Assembly: GCA_004802705.1 (NCBI GenBank)
Contig: SGPL01000075.1
Location: 18,428-82,427 of the forward strand
Origin: Bondarzewia mesenterica
Taxonomy: Eukaryota; Basidiomycota; Agaricomycetes; Russulales; Bondarzewiaceae
Direction: 5' to 3'
DNA length: 64,000 nt
Made by a program: the position numbers and the translations under genes. The notes beneath the pieces were generated by a model. That model did not search any database. It was not told the origin of the DNA and saw only the letters and a program-made list of their open reading frames with translations. Below are positions 23,675 through 33,947 of this stretch, piece by piece (within the stretch, counting starts at the first letter, position 1; every line of letters begins with the position of its first letter).

Positions 23675-25657
23675 ATGAAGCTTTACGCTCTCGCCACTCT
23701 CTTGACCCTCGTCGGCGTCGCCACTGCGCGCGACGCGCGACACCTTCGCGTTGCCAAACGGCAGGCCTCGTCGTCCTCGTCCTCGTCGTCCGCAAGCGCG
23801 TCTTCTTCTTCGACCTCTGTGTCGGGTTCTTCCGCATCTTCGACCTCTGTTTCGTCTGCCAGCGCATCCGCGAGCGCGGCCAGCTCCTCTGCTGCTACCG
23901 CCACTACTGCTGCCACAGCCTCCGCTGGTGGGTTTGTTTCGGGGACGAGCGTGCCGCCTCTCAGCCAGATCACGTCTGGGATGCCCTCTGAAACGACGCA
24001 ACCTGTCACGGTCACGTTCAGCGCCGGCGCGTCTCCCCCCATCTCTGGCGCCCCGGCTCTTCCGACTCCTTGTACGTCCGTTTCCCTTGTTGATGTCAGG
24101 TCCACGTGTTGTTGTTTTGTCTCATTTCTTTCTGCTTTTCAGTCGTCTTCCAATTGAGCGCCTGGCCCACACAGGACAAGATCCCCGACACCAGTGAGTG
24201 CTTCTGCGCGAGCTTCATGTGAGGAATGGTGTAGCTTATGTCTGCACGTGTGTCCTGCCAAGCCTCGAGTGAGGTGCAGGAATGGTTGAAGGAGCTCGAT
24301 GGGCTTGATATCCCGTCCTGGTCTCCGACTGCCGATGGGTCCTGCTCTGGTGATCCCACTGCTGCGTCTGAGGCATCCGACCGCGGTTGGTGGACTTGCG
24401 GNGGTTACACTCGGGACACCGATATCACGGCCTGCCCTGATAAATTCACTTGGGGTGTTTCTTTCGATGATGGCCCAGGCCCTTATAGTAAGTCGCTGTA
24501 CTTCTTGGCATCCTGGATGTTNTCGTTAATGTTCGTTTCTAGCCCAGTACGCACTGCATTACGATACTCCTTGCCATCCTTGCCTAACTTGAAACCACTT
24601 GCAGGACTTTGCTTAACTATTTGACGGAGAAGGATATCCTTGCTACTTTCTTCGTNGTCGGTTCCCGTGTCATTGAGCGTCCTGCAGTCTTGATTGAGGA
24701 GTACATGAGTGGCCACGAGATCAGTGTGCACACTTGGTCGCACAANGTATGTTCTTTTNTGTTTGAGATTCGGCAGGTTCAATAATCTGTCCNTNCNCNT
24801 AGCCTCTNACCTCGCTCACCAACGAGCAAATCGTTGCGGAGTTGGGTTGGACTCGCAAGGCTATTCAGACCATCCTTGGTGTGACGCCNACGACAATGCG
24901 TCCTCCATTTGGCGACATTGGTATGTCTTGATTTCCTCATTAGTTTCATTTCTNACTCGCTTGTAGATGACCGTGTCCGCGCCATCTGTTTGGCGATGGG
25001 TCTTGTTCCAATNATCTGGACCCGNACACCNTCTGCCGGCCAGTTCGACACCAANGGTTCGTCTCCTTTGGTNCNNTCTAGAGTACGTTGCTCAGCTTTG
25101 AATCAGATTGGAAGGTCGCNGGCGGTATCGTCAATGGAACCGATTCTTTCGCGTCTTTCGAGGCCATTCTCGGCAATGCTTCTATCATTGATACCGGGTA
25201 CGTGGTCCCATTGTCAATTAACCAGNTGTTGATTCTANTACCACGATNGCAGCTTCATTGTTCTGGAGCACGATTTGTACGAGATCACAGTTGATCTAGC
25301 TAGAGGCTACACCCTGAACGCCGCTCTTACGCACAACCCCCCCTTTACNGTCAGTTTTTCACGTACTGTCGTCCGCCTTAGGAGCGATCACTGACCGTTC
25401 GTCCTTNCTATTTGAAATAGCTCAAGCCCATTGGCCAGTGCATGAGCATCCCCACGACCAACATGTATGTGGAGACAAACCTGAACACGTCCTTCCCCTA
25501 CTCGAACAGCACATCGGGAAAGGCATCGCAGTCAAANAAATCGAGCGGGAGCTCTAGCAAGAGCTCGTCGAGCGGCTCTCCTTCCGCTTTGCCGTTGTCC
25601 GGCCTTGCGGCCATGGTCGGCGCGGGCATTGCCGCTGTCTTCGCTACCTTGTTGTGA
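23675..25657 (+). CDS. GPI-anchored chitin deacetylase (carbohydrate esterase family 4)
   Basis: Removes N-acetyl groups from chitin to make chitosan at the cell wall. Ten exons: 23675-24071, 24143-24193, 24263-24487, 24543-24546, 24605-24746, 24803-24920, 24967-25056, 25107-25197, 25253-25349 and 25421-25657, giving 483 residues. Features in order: signal peptide (MKLYALATLLTLVGVATA), KR site, Ser/Ala-rich linker (about 30-85), then the CE4 polysaccharide deacetylase domain with motif 1 SFDDGPGPY, zinc-binding motif 2 HTWSH, motif 3 MRPPFGDID, and motif 5 IVLEHD. After it come a Ser-rich stretch and a hydrophobic C-terminus (AAMVGAGIAAVFATLL), which fits a GPI signal. Exon 4 is only 4 nt; it is required to link PY to LLNYL in frame. 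Several Ns affect splice regions but none breaks the frame. Confidence 0.93.
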
Positions 25658-26156
25658 TCTTGGGCTCCTGTACGTGTGTGGATGGTTGGCTTGGGGTGAA
25701 CGAGAAGTTGATCTTTCTGTGAGCCGTTACAAATCGGATAGTNTCACACCCTAGAGATGACAAGTACTTGCCGGGACAATTGGCATCGGACGTCTTTCAT
25801 ATTGCACATTGCACGTCTCACTAGACACCTGCGGATATACNACTCGTTCCTATTGATCTCCTTCGATGCAATCCATGGCATGTCACGATATACCCCACCC
25901 GATTGTTTTGTTGTATGTCACATTCTGTCACGGACGACGACGTGGGCGTCAGTATCCTTAAGGGAGTCGAAGTTTCTTCAAAATTGCCTGGTGANTCGTC
26001 GACAGTCAGTGCCGTGCTGCCGTTCCCAGAATCGTGTTCCTCCNCTGGAGTGCGGGGAATGATTATCAGATGCTATGTAGCCGATTGAAGCCGTATCCCG
26101 GTCNATGCGGGGTAAGTCTCCGCCCCCGCGTATAAATCCCCAATCCGTTAATTCAC
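25658..26156. other. Intergenic region, carnitine acetyltransferase promoter
   Basis: 3' flank of the chitin deacetylase gene and the promoter of the next gene. No coding region is recognised. Confidence 0.4.
26131..26137 (+). promoter_or_regulatory. Possible TATA box of the carnitine acetyltransferase gene
   Basis: TATAAAT preceded by a C-rich stretch, 20 bp before the ATG at 26157 and 56 bp before the in-frame ATG at 26193. Fungal transcription normally starts 30 bp or more downstream of TATA, so transcripts would probably start after 26157 and use 26193 or a later Met. Confidence 0.35.
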
Positions 26157-26192
26157 ATGGACNTNGNCTTTGCCCCAGAGCCACGACTTGAT

Positions 26193-28630
26193 ATGCTCGC
26201 GCCCNTCCGACTNCGTGCCCGCCCATCCCCNANCACNCTCGTAGCCCCTTCNTNCCGCCGCCTCNCCCANACCGCACCAATGGTCTCCAACGCGAAACGC
26301 CCTGCAGGCTGGAAGGCCACCGCACCCGCACCGCNCGCNGGGACGCACACGTTTGCGGCGCAGGCGACACTTCCCAAGCTCCCNATCCCGGCGCTCGAGT
26401 CGAGTCTGGAGAAGTGGAAAGCATCGCTCGTCCCGCTGGCTTCGTCCAAAGACGAGTATGAGGCCGCCTTGCGCAAAATTGAGCGCTTTGGTGCGCACGG
26501 TGGGGTGGGNCCTNTNCTGCAGGAGCGGCTTTTGAAGCATGCGGAAGGGAANCACCATTGGNTGGAGGAGTGGTGGGATGATGGAGGATATTTGAGCTAT
26601 AGAGATTCGGTGAGNATNNTTTTTCGGNTTNTAGAATTTNTATATAGCGGGGNAAATTAATTGTTTNNCCCCTTTTTGCGTAGGTTGTGATCAATGTATC
26701 CTATTACTGTAAGTGGATGACCGGATGGGCTGTGCTATTCTTCGTCCAGATACTCATGTGCTATGCACATAGACGGATTCGACGCACACCCTGCCCATCT
26801 CCCCCAGACCGCCGTCAACCGTGCTGCGAGCCTGACGCGTGGAACCATGCTCTTCAGACAGAAGCTCAAACTCGGGCAGATGAAGGCCGAAGGCAGCAAG
26901 GATGCACCNTTCTGCATGGACACATTCCGGTTTGTGCTCCATTCCGCTGTTTTAGCAGTCTTCTGGATTTCCATAGAAGATTGACCCGTACTTCAGATGG
27001 ATGTTTGACTGCTGCCGTATACCCGGACTTGAAGGCCTTGACTGGAGCAGTACATATGCAAAAGATGGCGATCGTGGCGACACAGGCCACATCGTCGTCC
27101 TCCGCAACGGACGATTCTGGCGACTTGATGCCGCACAGGATGGGCGTCTACTCAGCACCGCCGAACTCGAGAAGTAAGCGCCCCGTCCCTCTACTTCNAN
27201 CCNNTGTTTTCAACGGCCTCCTTTACGTTTCGGACACCAGACAGATCCAGTACATCGTCGACCACACACCAGATGCATACCCAGGCGTGGGCGTCCTGAC
27301 CGCTTCCAATCGTGACGTCTGGGCTAAAGACTACGCGACGCTCGCCGCGGACGCGCACAACGCGGCGATCCTTGAGGACATCCACTCGTCCGCGTTCGTG
27401 CTCTGCCTTGACACTGAACAGCCCACGAACATGATGGAGCATTCGCGCTTCCTCTGGCACGGATCTTCTGGTGCAGGGCGGCTCGGTTTGCACAACCGCT
27501 GGGTCGACAAGCCGGTGCAGATTATCGTGTTCGACAACGCCAAGGCGGGGATCATGGGCGAGCATTCCGTCATGGACGGTACACCGACTGTCACGCTGTG
27601 CGATACGGTCTTGGACATGATCGCGGATCCCGCCTTTGACCATGGATCCCCCGCATCCGGCAAGCCCGTTGGGGAGCCGAAGGCGTTGGACTGGAACGTG
27701 AGCATAGAGACCAACGAAGCGATTGTGCGAGCGGAGAAGGAAGCGCGCGCGCTGATTGATGGGCAAGCGATGAACATTAACAGGACAGCGTACGGAAAGC
27801 GTGCGATCAAGGCATTTGGGGTATCCCCCGACTCGTGGGCGCAGATGATCGTGCAGCTGGCGTACGCGCGCCTGCTGCGCGCAACGGGCCAGTCACGCGT
27901 TGGAGGGACGTACGAGGCGGCGACGACCAGGCGGTTTTTTAAGGGCCGGACAGAGGCGATCAGGGTCGTGAGCGAGGATAGCGATGCGTTTGTGCGGGCG
28001 ATGGACGACCGACTGTGTGATTTGGAGAAGAGGAAGCAGCTATTCCGCGCTGCGGCTCAGACGCATGGGGAGGTCGCGCGTGCCGCTGGGAAAGGAGAGG
28101 GAATCGACAGGCATCTCTTAGGTATGCTTCCACCACTTTNCACCCGTTGTCATTTGTGGATGTTGATTTTTCATGGATCATGGCGATGTAGGGCTGAAAA
28201 AGGTCTTAAAGGAGGGTGAGGCGATGCCTGATGTGTTCCAGGACCCACTTGTGCAGCGCTCGAGCTACTGGGTGCTCAGTACTTCAGCCGTCTTTTCGAA
28301 ACATTTTGAGCCTTATGGTTGGGGAGAGGTGCGTCCTAACATACTCTCAACAGCTCGCGCGCCTCTGAAAATTGGCATCGTTTTGCAGGTCGTGCCAGAT
28401 GGCTTTGGCATCGCCTACATGACAGGATTTGACGGTGCGTCGCATTGCATTTCATGCTCTGCCCCACCCTCGTCTGGCTGAATGCTGACTTGAACGACAA
28501 TGACGATATAGATTACCTGCAGTATACGGTCACGTCGCGCACGGAGATGCCGAATGCGCGGTTCGTCGAGGAGATCGCGAGGGCCGCGACGGACATGTAC
28601 AACCTGTTCGCGGCCAAGGCGAAGCTGTGA
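26193..28630 (+). CDS. CAT2: Carnitine O-acetyltransferase
   Basis: Transfers acetyl groups between CoA and carnitine, moving acetyl units between peroxisomes, cytosol and mitochondria. Exons are 26193-26609, 26684-26708, 26773-26929, 26997-27173, 27241-28121, 28192-28328, 28389-28434 and 28512-28630, giving 652 residues from this start. An in-frame Met at 26157 lies only 20 bp after a TATA box, so I prefer 26193. Family signatures: LPKLPIPALESSLEKW at the start of the enzyme, YGFDAHPAHLPQTAV-like region, WMFDCCRIPG, NRDVWAKDY, and catalytic His in GEHSVMDGTPT. The N-terminus from 26193 is Arg/Ala/Pro-rich without acids, like a mitochondrial presequence. A second in-frame Met (MVSNAKRPAGW) lies at 26280, and the C-terminus is AKL, a PTS1-type tripeptide. 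This is the dual-targeting layout known for yeast CAT2. Confidence 0.93.
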
Positions 28631-29038
28631 TTTCCAGGTCCCGCCGCCTGCACGTCTTGGTAGTGTCGACGTTGTAATTCTCCAGTGGGGGCCTGCAAAT
28701 ACCCGAACTCGAAAGCAGTGTCAAGATACTGTATTCGATGTGACAGATGTACTCATCTTCTAGTAGCAAACATATTTTTATATTTTTCTGTGCATTCGGC
28801 CTTCAGTACATCCTCGACATTGGAGCGGCTGACAACTTGAAAATCACTCAGTCGACGCGATCAGGTGATCTTGGTCTGATCTGAGTTTCTCGTTCCTTTG
28901 AATTCGGATGCCGATCGTCATCGACTAGCCACAGCTCGCCACCATGCCCAGCAATCTGAGTTCACCCCTGTTCACCCACCTCACACACACCAAACTTCTG
29001 ACCTGCATTGAATATCGTCTTTCCAGATCCTCGCTAAA
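28631..29038. other. Intergenic region before the F-box-like copy A
   Basis: 3' flank of CAT2, then the upstream part of the tandemly duplicated unit (from about 28,900). No further gene is seen. Confidence 0.4.
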
Positions 29039-30148
29039 ATGGGTCGACTCTGGACGATCGTAAACCTCGATAAACGTGAAAAGATCGGCTGCTTCACGTT
29101 AGCAAAGACGTTAGTCTACAGTTCCATAACTGGATCCCTCCTCGACAAGCTCCTACGCCCGACGGTCGAAGTTATACCGTACTCGGTCAGGAAGGAATAC
29201 GAGTGATCGATACAGTATGTGTCATTACAGTCTGCGTGTGGACTTTTAGCTCAGGACTGACTCCACAGGTGGACTCATCCCCCTCCTGCAAAGCCTCAGC
29301 CTCAGCCCCAAGCGATCATCGTTAAGAATCCGGACTCTCCTTCTCTCACAGATTTCCCGACTGAGTTAATCGACTGCGTCTTCGACCACCTTGACGATTA
29401 TGCCGACTGTATATCTTTGGCCGCGACCAGCCAGCGTTGTTGGGACATTGGTTGCAAACATATCAAGGCACGCATGGAGGAAAAGTTGGAACCGTCAGCT
29501 TGGGTCGGTGATCGCGTCATCATTACTGGGGAGTACGCAAGTAGGAAGAACTTGCCAAAGGGACTGCTCACAGATGATGAAGAAAAAGAACTCCGGGCGG
29601 GATTGGAGGCCGACGATGAGTACGATGCACGTCCTTTCGTCGACCTGTACGGGTTCGCGAACACGAGATATGCGATCCATGGATTCAGCAAGGGCGCGAC
29701 AAACTTACTCACCTCGACATTGGGGGTTGCTCGACGGTTTTGTTACGATGAATGGGAAATTATCCTGGATCTGGTACAAGATGGATACATAAAAAGCCCG
29801 TACGTGCTCCGCAACCTCTCTCGCCGCGAATACGTGTGCGAAGATGCACTGAAGAAAATGCAAGAGGAGAGCCTTGAGAGCTGGCACATGTACGGCATCG
29901 ATCTCGGAGTGGTACTCTTCACGCGCATCTCGTGGTCGTCGGACGCTTATCTAGGGCCTAAGTATGATGGGAACATCCACCGTGGTGCCTGGGCTGGCGA
30001 TCGCTTCGACGTGGTAAAAGCTGATGCGTTCAAGAGCAAAGACGCGAAGGATGGAGGATGGAAGGACATCAGCGATGAAGCACTGCAGGCGGTTGCGACT
30101 ATATGGAAGACGTGCATAAGTGACGCATGCTCCAGTGAGCTCCAGTGA
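29039..30148 (+). pseudogene. F-box-like protein, copy A, with an in-frame stop near the end of exon 1
   Basis: Belongs to a large basidiomycete family that begins with a short W-x-(I/V)-x-NLDKRE block, then an F-box-like motif (LTDFPTELIDCVFDHLDDYADCISLAATSQ), then conserved blocks such as WVGDRVIITGEYA, YVLRNLSRREYVCEDAL and HRGAWAGDRFDVV. F-box proteins usually select substrates for SCF ubiquitin ligases; for this family that is inference. Exon 1 runs from 29039 to 29214, the intron to 29268, exon 2 to the TGA at 30146-30148. At 29204-29206 the exon reads TGA where copy B has TGG. Use of an earlier donor (GTACTC at about 29,178) keeps phase 2 and would skip the stop, losing 12 codons. So it is either a pseudogene or rescued by splicing. 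Confidence 0.75.
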
Positions 30149-30498
30149 CTGAGTGGACAATGCCGCAAATTCACAAGTTGTACTAGTAGTATCAAAAAGC
30201 AATGCGGCTATGACTATCAGATTTGTGGGGAGTAAAGCATTTGTTGGTGACGATGTAATCATAGCAGGCAGAGACGCACCATCCTCGTCTACCCACGTTT
30301 CGCAGTGACTGATCATATCGATAAGTCTCTGAAATTTTATTCACTTGATCCATGACTCTTCATGCCATTTGAATCTTGGGTTTGAATTCGGTCGCCGATC
30401 GTCGTCGATCAGCCACTGCCAGGAATCCGAGTTACCCACCTCGCACACACCAAACTTCTGACCGGCATTGACTATCGTCTTTCCAGATTCTCGCTAGA
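30149..30498. other. Spacer between F-box-like copies
   Basis: Holds the 3' flank of copy A, including the inverted segment 30,240-30,315, and the upstream region of copy B. No gene of its own. Confidence 0.5.
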
Positions 30499-31513
30499 AT
30501 GAGTCAACTCTGGACGATCATAAACCTCGACAAACGTGAAAAAATCTGCTGCTCCACGTTAGCAAAGACATTAGTCCACAGTTCCATAACTGGATCCCTC
30601 TTCGACAAGCTCCTACGCCCGACGGCCGAAGTTATACCGTACTCGGCCAGGAATGAAAGCAAGTGGCGGATAAAGTGTTTGTCATTACAAGTCGACGTGT
30701 GGACTTCTAGCTCAGGATTGACTCCATAGGTGGTCTGATGACTCTGATCCAAAGCCCCGAGCGATCACCGTTAAGACTCCTGCTCTTACAGATTTCCCAA
30801 CCGAGTTAATCGACTACGTCTTCGACCACCTTGACGATTATTTCGACTGCATATCTTTGGCCGCGACGAGCCAGCGTTGTTGGGACATTGGTTGTAAACA
30901 CATTAAGGCAAGCATGGAGGAAAAGTTGGTACCGTCAACGTGGATCGGTAATCGCATCATTATTGCCGGGAAGTACTACACAGACTGGGAGGACTTGCCA
31001 GAGGGAGTGCTCACGGATGAAGAAGAAGAAGAACTCCGGGCGGGATTGGAAGCCGAGAATGGGTACCGTGCACGTCCTTTCGTCAACCTGTACCAGTTCG
31101 CTAACGCGAGATATGCGACCCATGAATACAACGACGGCGCGACAAACTCGCTCACCTGGGGATCATCGTTCGTTCGACCATTGCATGTTGATGATTACCG
31201 TGTTATCATGGATCTGGTACATGACGGACACATGGAAAGTCCGTACGTGCTCCGCAACCTCTGTCGCCGCGAATACGTGTGCGAAGATGCATTGAAGAAA
31301 ATGCAAGAGGAGAGCCCCAAGAGCTGGCACATGGACAAGATCGACCTCGGAGTGGTACTCTTCACGCGCATCTGCTGGTCGTCGGATACGTACCTTGGGC
31401 CCAAGTATGGGGACATTCACCGCGGTGCCTGGGCTGGCGACCGCTTCGACGTGATAAATGCTGATACGTTCAGGAGCAAAGACGCGAAGGATGGAGGACT
31501 GGAAGGACATTAG
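30499..31513 (+). pseudogene. F-box-like protein, copy B, frameshifted near the C-terminus
   Basis: Paralogue of the preceding gene, start codon 1,460 bp downstream of copy A's. Exon 1 runs 30499-30674 and keeps the Trp codon lost in copy A; the intron 30675-30729 has a GTGTTT donor; exon 2 starts at 30730. F-box-like block LTDFPTELIDYVFDHLDDYFDC, then WIGNRIIIAGKYY, EDLPEGVLTDEEEEELRAG, SPYVLRNLCRREYVCED and IHRGAWAGDRFDVINAD. At 31,499 there is one extra C compared with copy A (GGAGGACTGGAAG against GGAGGATGGAAG). This changes the frame and ends the protein at the TAG 31511-31513, about 20 codons earlier than the alternative frame, which stays open to 31,572. Only the last residues are affected, so the product may still work. 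No Ns lie near, so a sequencing error is possible but not indicated. Confidence 0.72.
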
Positions 31514-31572
31514 CGAGGAAGCACTGGAGGAGGTCGCGACTATATCATGGAAGACGTGCACCAGTGGCTGAG

Positions 31573-32253
31573 TGGACAATTCCGCAATTCACAAGTTATA
31601 GCAGTATCAAGAAGTAACGCGGCGGCTATGAGCGGCCTGATGGGAAGTAAAGCAATGATCAATCCCTGCGAAACGTGGGTAGACGAGGAGGATGACGCGT
31701 CTTTCCCCGCTTATATGAATGTATCGTCACCAACAAATATTGATAACTCTTCGAAATTTTAGATACTTAATCTGACTCTTCGTGCCATTGAATCTTTGGT
31801 ACATGCGAGGGGGAAGCGCGCCGAGGCGTCGCGTCTGTGGCGTCGATGTGGGTTTGCTTATTAAGCATTGCTTACGAGTGATTAACGAATGGGAATTGCC
31901 GAAAAGGGCTCGTTCGGATTTACCATTGCTTGCTTGCGTCATTTTGCCGTGCACACGCCCATTCCTCGCTCGCTTTGACCACCTAAATTCCCCGACACCG
32001 TTTTCCAACGTATGTCTTGTGTACCTCTCGCCACAACATTGTCCTAACCCCAAGCTTTCTGTATACTGTTCCCCAACATTTGCTTTGACCGACACACATT
32101 TATAGTCTGTTGCCACTGCTTCTGCTTCTGCTGATCTCGTGCCCTCGTCACTTCCTCGGTTCGCCAGCGGCCAGCGGGCTCTCCCGAACCCCACACCTGC
32201 CTTAACCTCCTCTCAAACCCCAGAGAAACTTGAGTATCTCTAGCAGCTCCTCA
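31573..32253. other. Intergenic region, promoter of the serine-rich gene
   Basis: The 3' flank of F-box copy B (including 31,655-31,737, the segment inverted relative to copy A) followed by a C/T-rich leader. CGCGTCTGTGGC lies at 31,830-31,841. No gene is supported. Confidence 0.35.
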
Positions 32254-33144
32254 ATGATCCCACTCAGGCCCTCTATGAGCGATCCGTCGAGCTCCTCTAT
32301 ACCGAGTGGTAAAAACACGCCCTCTCGGATTTTATCCACCCTGCGGCGGCCCTTCAGCCATAGCGCGAAGAACGCCAAGGATCGTGACGAAATGGAGGTG
32401 AGTATTTGCCGTCGTCGTCAGCAACGCCTGCTAACAGATGATTCGTCTGTCAAGCTTGCGCAGCTGCCGTCTTCATCATCTCGGTCCCGTTCTCGGGAAG
32501 TTTCACGCCCGACAGTGGAACAGATCGCCATGGGCCTCCATCTCTCGCGCACACCCCACCTTCCAGCCCACCTTTCCCACCTCCCATACTACCACCAACA
32601 ACAGCAACCTTACGAATGTTCCCACACACCAATATCCTCTCCCTCCCTCTCACGCGACTCGCCCCGCCCCTCCTCCTCCCGTCGACATTCGCACTCCTAC
32701 TTCCGCACTCGCACAGACCCACATACCCCGTCCCGCTCCTCCTCTTACCTCCCCCGCTTCCCATCCCCCTCTCTCTCCCCGTCACCCTCACGTCACACAC
32801 GTCCACGTACGGCGCCCACCACGCCACACCCACCACCTCCTACCCGCTCCGCGCTCAAAAAATCCCCCCCATCCACAAAGTCCGGCTCGCTCACAACCCT
32901 CGATACCGCGCTATCCGCATCGACCGCAACGTCCTCCACCGCGCCGCCGACTCCCACGTCGCTGGCCAGCCGGTTCAGGTTGAGCCGGTTCTTGCCGTCC
33001 CGGGTTGGTGGTGGAGCCGGGAGCAGGAGCGAGGCGTCGAGCAGGGAGTCCGTCGTGGAGGTTGAGCCCGCAAAGAAGGCCGTGCGGTTCCAGGAGGGCG
33101 TGCCTGATGTCAGTGTGGGCGAGCTCACGCCCCGTGTATTTTAG
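32254..33144 (+). CDS. Serine/proline-rich low-complexity protein of unknown function
   Basis: An open frame of 297 codons, or 277 residues if 32398-32454 is spliced out. That segment has a GTGAGT donor, a TGCTAAC branch site and a CAAG end, is 57 nt long and has no stop, so both forms are in frame. The protein is Ser/Pro/Arg-rich (SSSSRSRSRE), with a short ordered-looking segment VEQIAMGLHLSRTPHLPAHL, and ends in a more conserved-looking EPAKKAVRFQEGVPDVSVGELTPRVF. The KKAVRFQE piece resembles RVxF-type phosphatase-docking motifs in spacing only; this is a weak suggestion. Start chosen at the first ATG of the frame; the next Met is seven codons on. Family unknown. Confidence 0.55.
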   Translation: MIPLRPSMSDPSSSSIPSGKNTPSRILSTLRRPFSHSAKNAKDRDEMEVSICRRRQQRLLTDDSSVKLAQLPSSSSRSRSREVSRPTVEQIAMGLHLSRTPHLPAHLSHLPYYHQQQQPYECSHTPISSPSLSRDSPRPSSSRRHSHSYFRTRTDPHTPSRSSSYLPRFPSPSLSPSPSRHTRPRTAPTTPHPPPPTRSALKKSPPSTKSGSLTTLDTALSASTATSSTAPPTPTSLASRFRLSRFLPSRVGGGAGSRSEASSRESVVEVEPAKKAVRFQEGVPDVSVGELTPRVF

Positions 33145-33947
33145 GGGTCGTCTCTCATTTCCTCCTGTCTTCATGCCGGCGCGCTCGACGCGCTGCGTCA
33201 CGTCCGTTCAACTTCCGAACGGATGCGTTCTAGGCTCCGTCGCGTCGCATCAATTATTTTCCAATGGAGATTTTTTTTCTGTGTTTGATCATATACTAGA
33301 GGCATTTATCCTATCTGAAATTTCTGTAGCATCAGCTTGCATCTATCACCCACCACCACTGGCACGACCACCACTCCTACGAGTTCGCATTCCATTCCCG
33401 TGTGCCCACAAAACATCTTTCTCCTTGTTTTTCGCATACGGCTTGCGCACACGCACATACTACATGGCACTTGCAATTTTTATTTATGCCCTTCACGGCC
33501 ACCTTGCGGACCGTTGGGGCAGATACGAGCATTTCATACATTGGCATTTGACTGGCACATCACGTTTCTATCCCTATGGTATTCTATCTTATTCTCGCCG
33601 ATATACAATGCACGCACGCATGCATCAGGCTGTCATCGATTCTCTTATTTCCATTTTTTCGATCTTTTTCTTTTTTTTGTCGCCTTTAGCTACTCATTTC
33701 CATTCTATGACTTGTGACTCGTCTGTGCGAATATATCAGGAGATTGACCGCGGCCCAATCCTTTCGTGTGCCAGAACTTCTGCGTGTCGCTTGCGGTGAA
33801 GTAAAGTGAACAAGAAATCATGTTTTGGCGGTCATTCTCATAGTTACATATTAGACATACAGGTCACTCAGTTCACATGGACGACTGCGCAATGCACAAT
33901 TTACGATGCGTTCTTACACACGACGGCCGTCCCTGTCCTTGTAGCGC
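33145..33947. other. T-rich 3' flank, no gene
   Basis: T-rich and rich in short ATG-containing repeats such as ATGCACGCACGCATGC. An open frame reads through to 33,799 on the plus strand, but it is out of frame with the upstream gene and has no family character. Nothing else is recognised. Confidence 0.35.

Larger units (their letters stand above)
28900..31799 (+). repeat. Tandem duplication containing two F-box-like genes
   Basis: Two direct copies of a unit of about 1.45 kb: roughly 28,900-30,370 and 30,384-31,799. Similarity covers the promoter side (for example the shared CACACACCAAACTTCTGACC), the whole gene and the 3' flank, with start codons 1,460 bp apart. Divergence is clear but modest by eye. 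Inside the 3' flanks, 30,240-30,315 of copy A matches 31,655-31,737 of copy B only as reverse complement, so one of them was locally inverted after duplication. Confidence 0.85.

Noticed and set aside
23598..24105. Several 90-140 codon minus-strand frames
   Set aside because: Antisense translations of the Ser/Ala-rich linker of the chitin deacetylase; repetitive Glu/Asp or Arg/Gly composition from the same codons.
32450..33128. Minus-strand and alternative plus-strand frames within the serine-rich gene
   Set aside because: Low-complexity shadow frames in a C-rich coding region; no independent support.
33005..33799. 264-codon plus-strand frame after the serine-rich gene
   Set aside because: Overlaps the serine-rich gene out of frame and runs through T-rich 3' flank; hydrophobic composition reflects T-richness, with no start context or motif.
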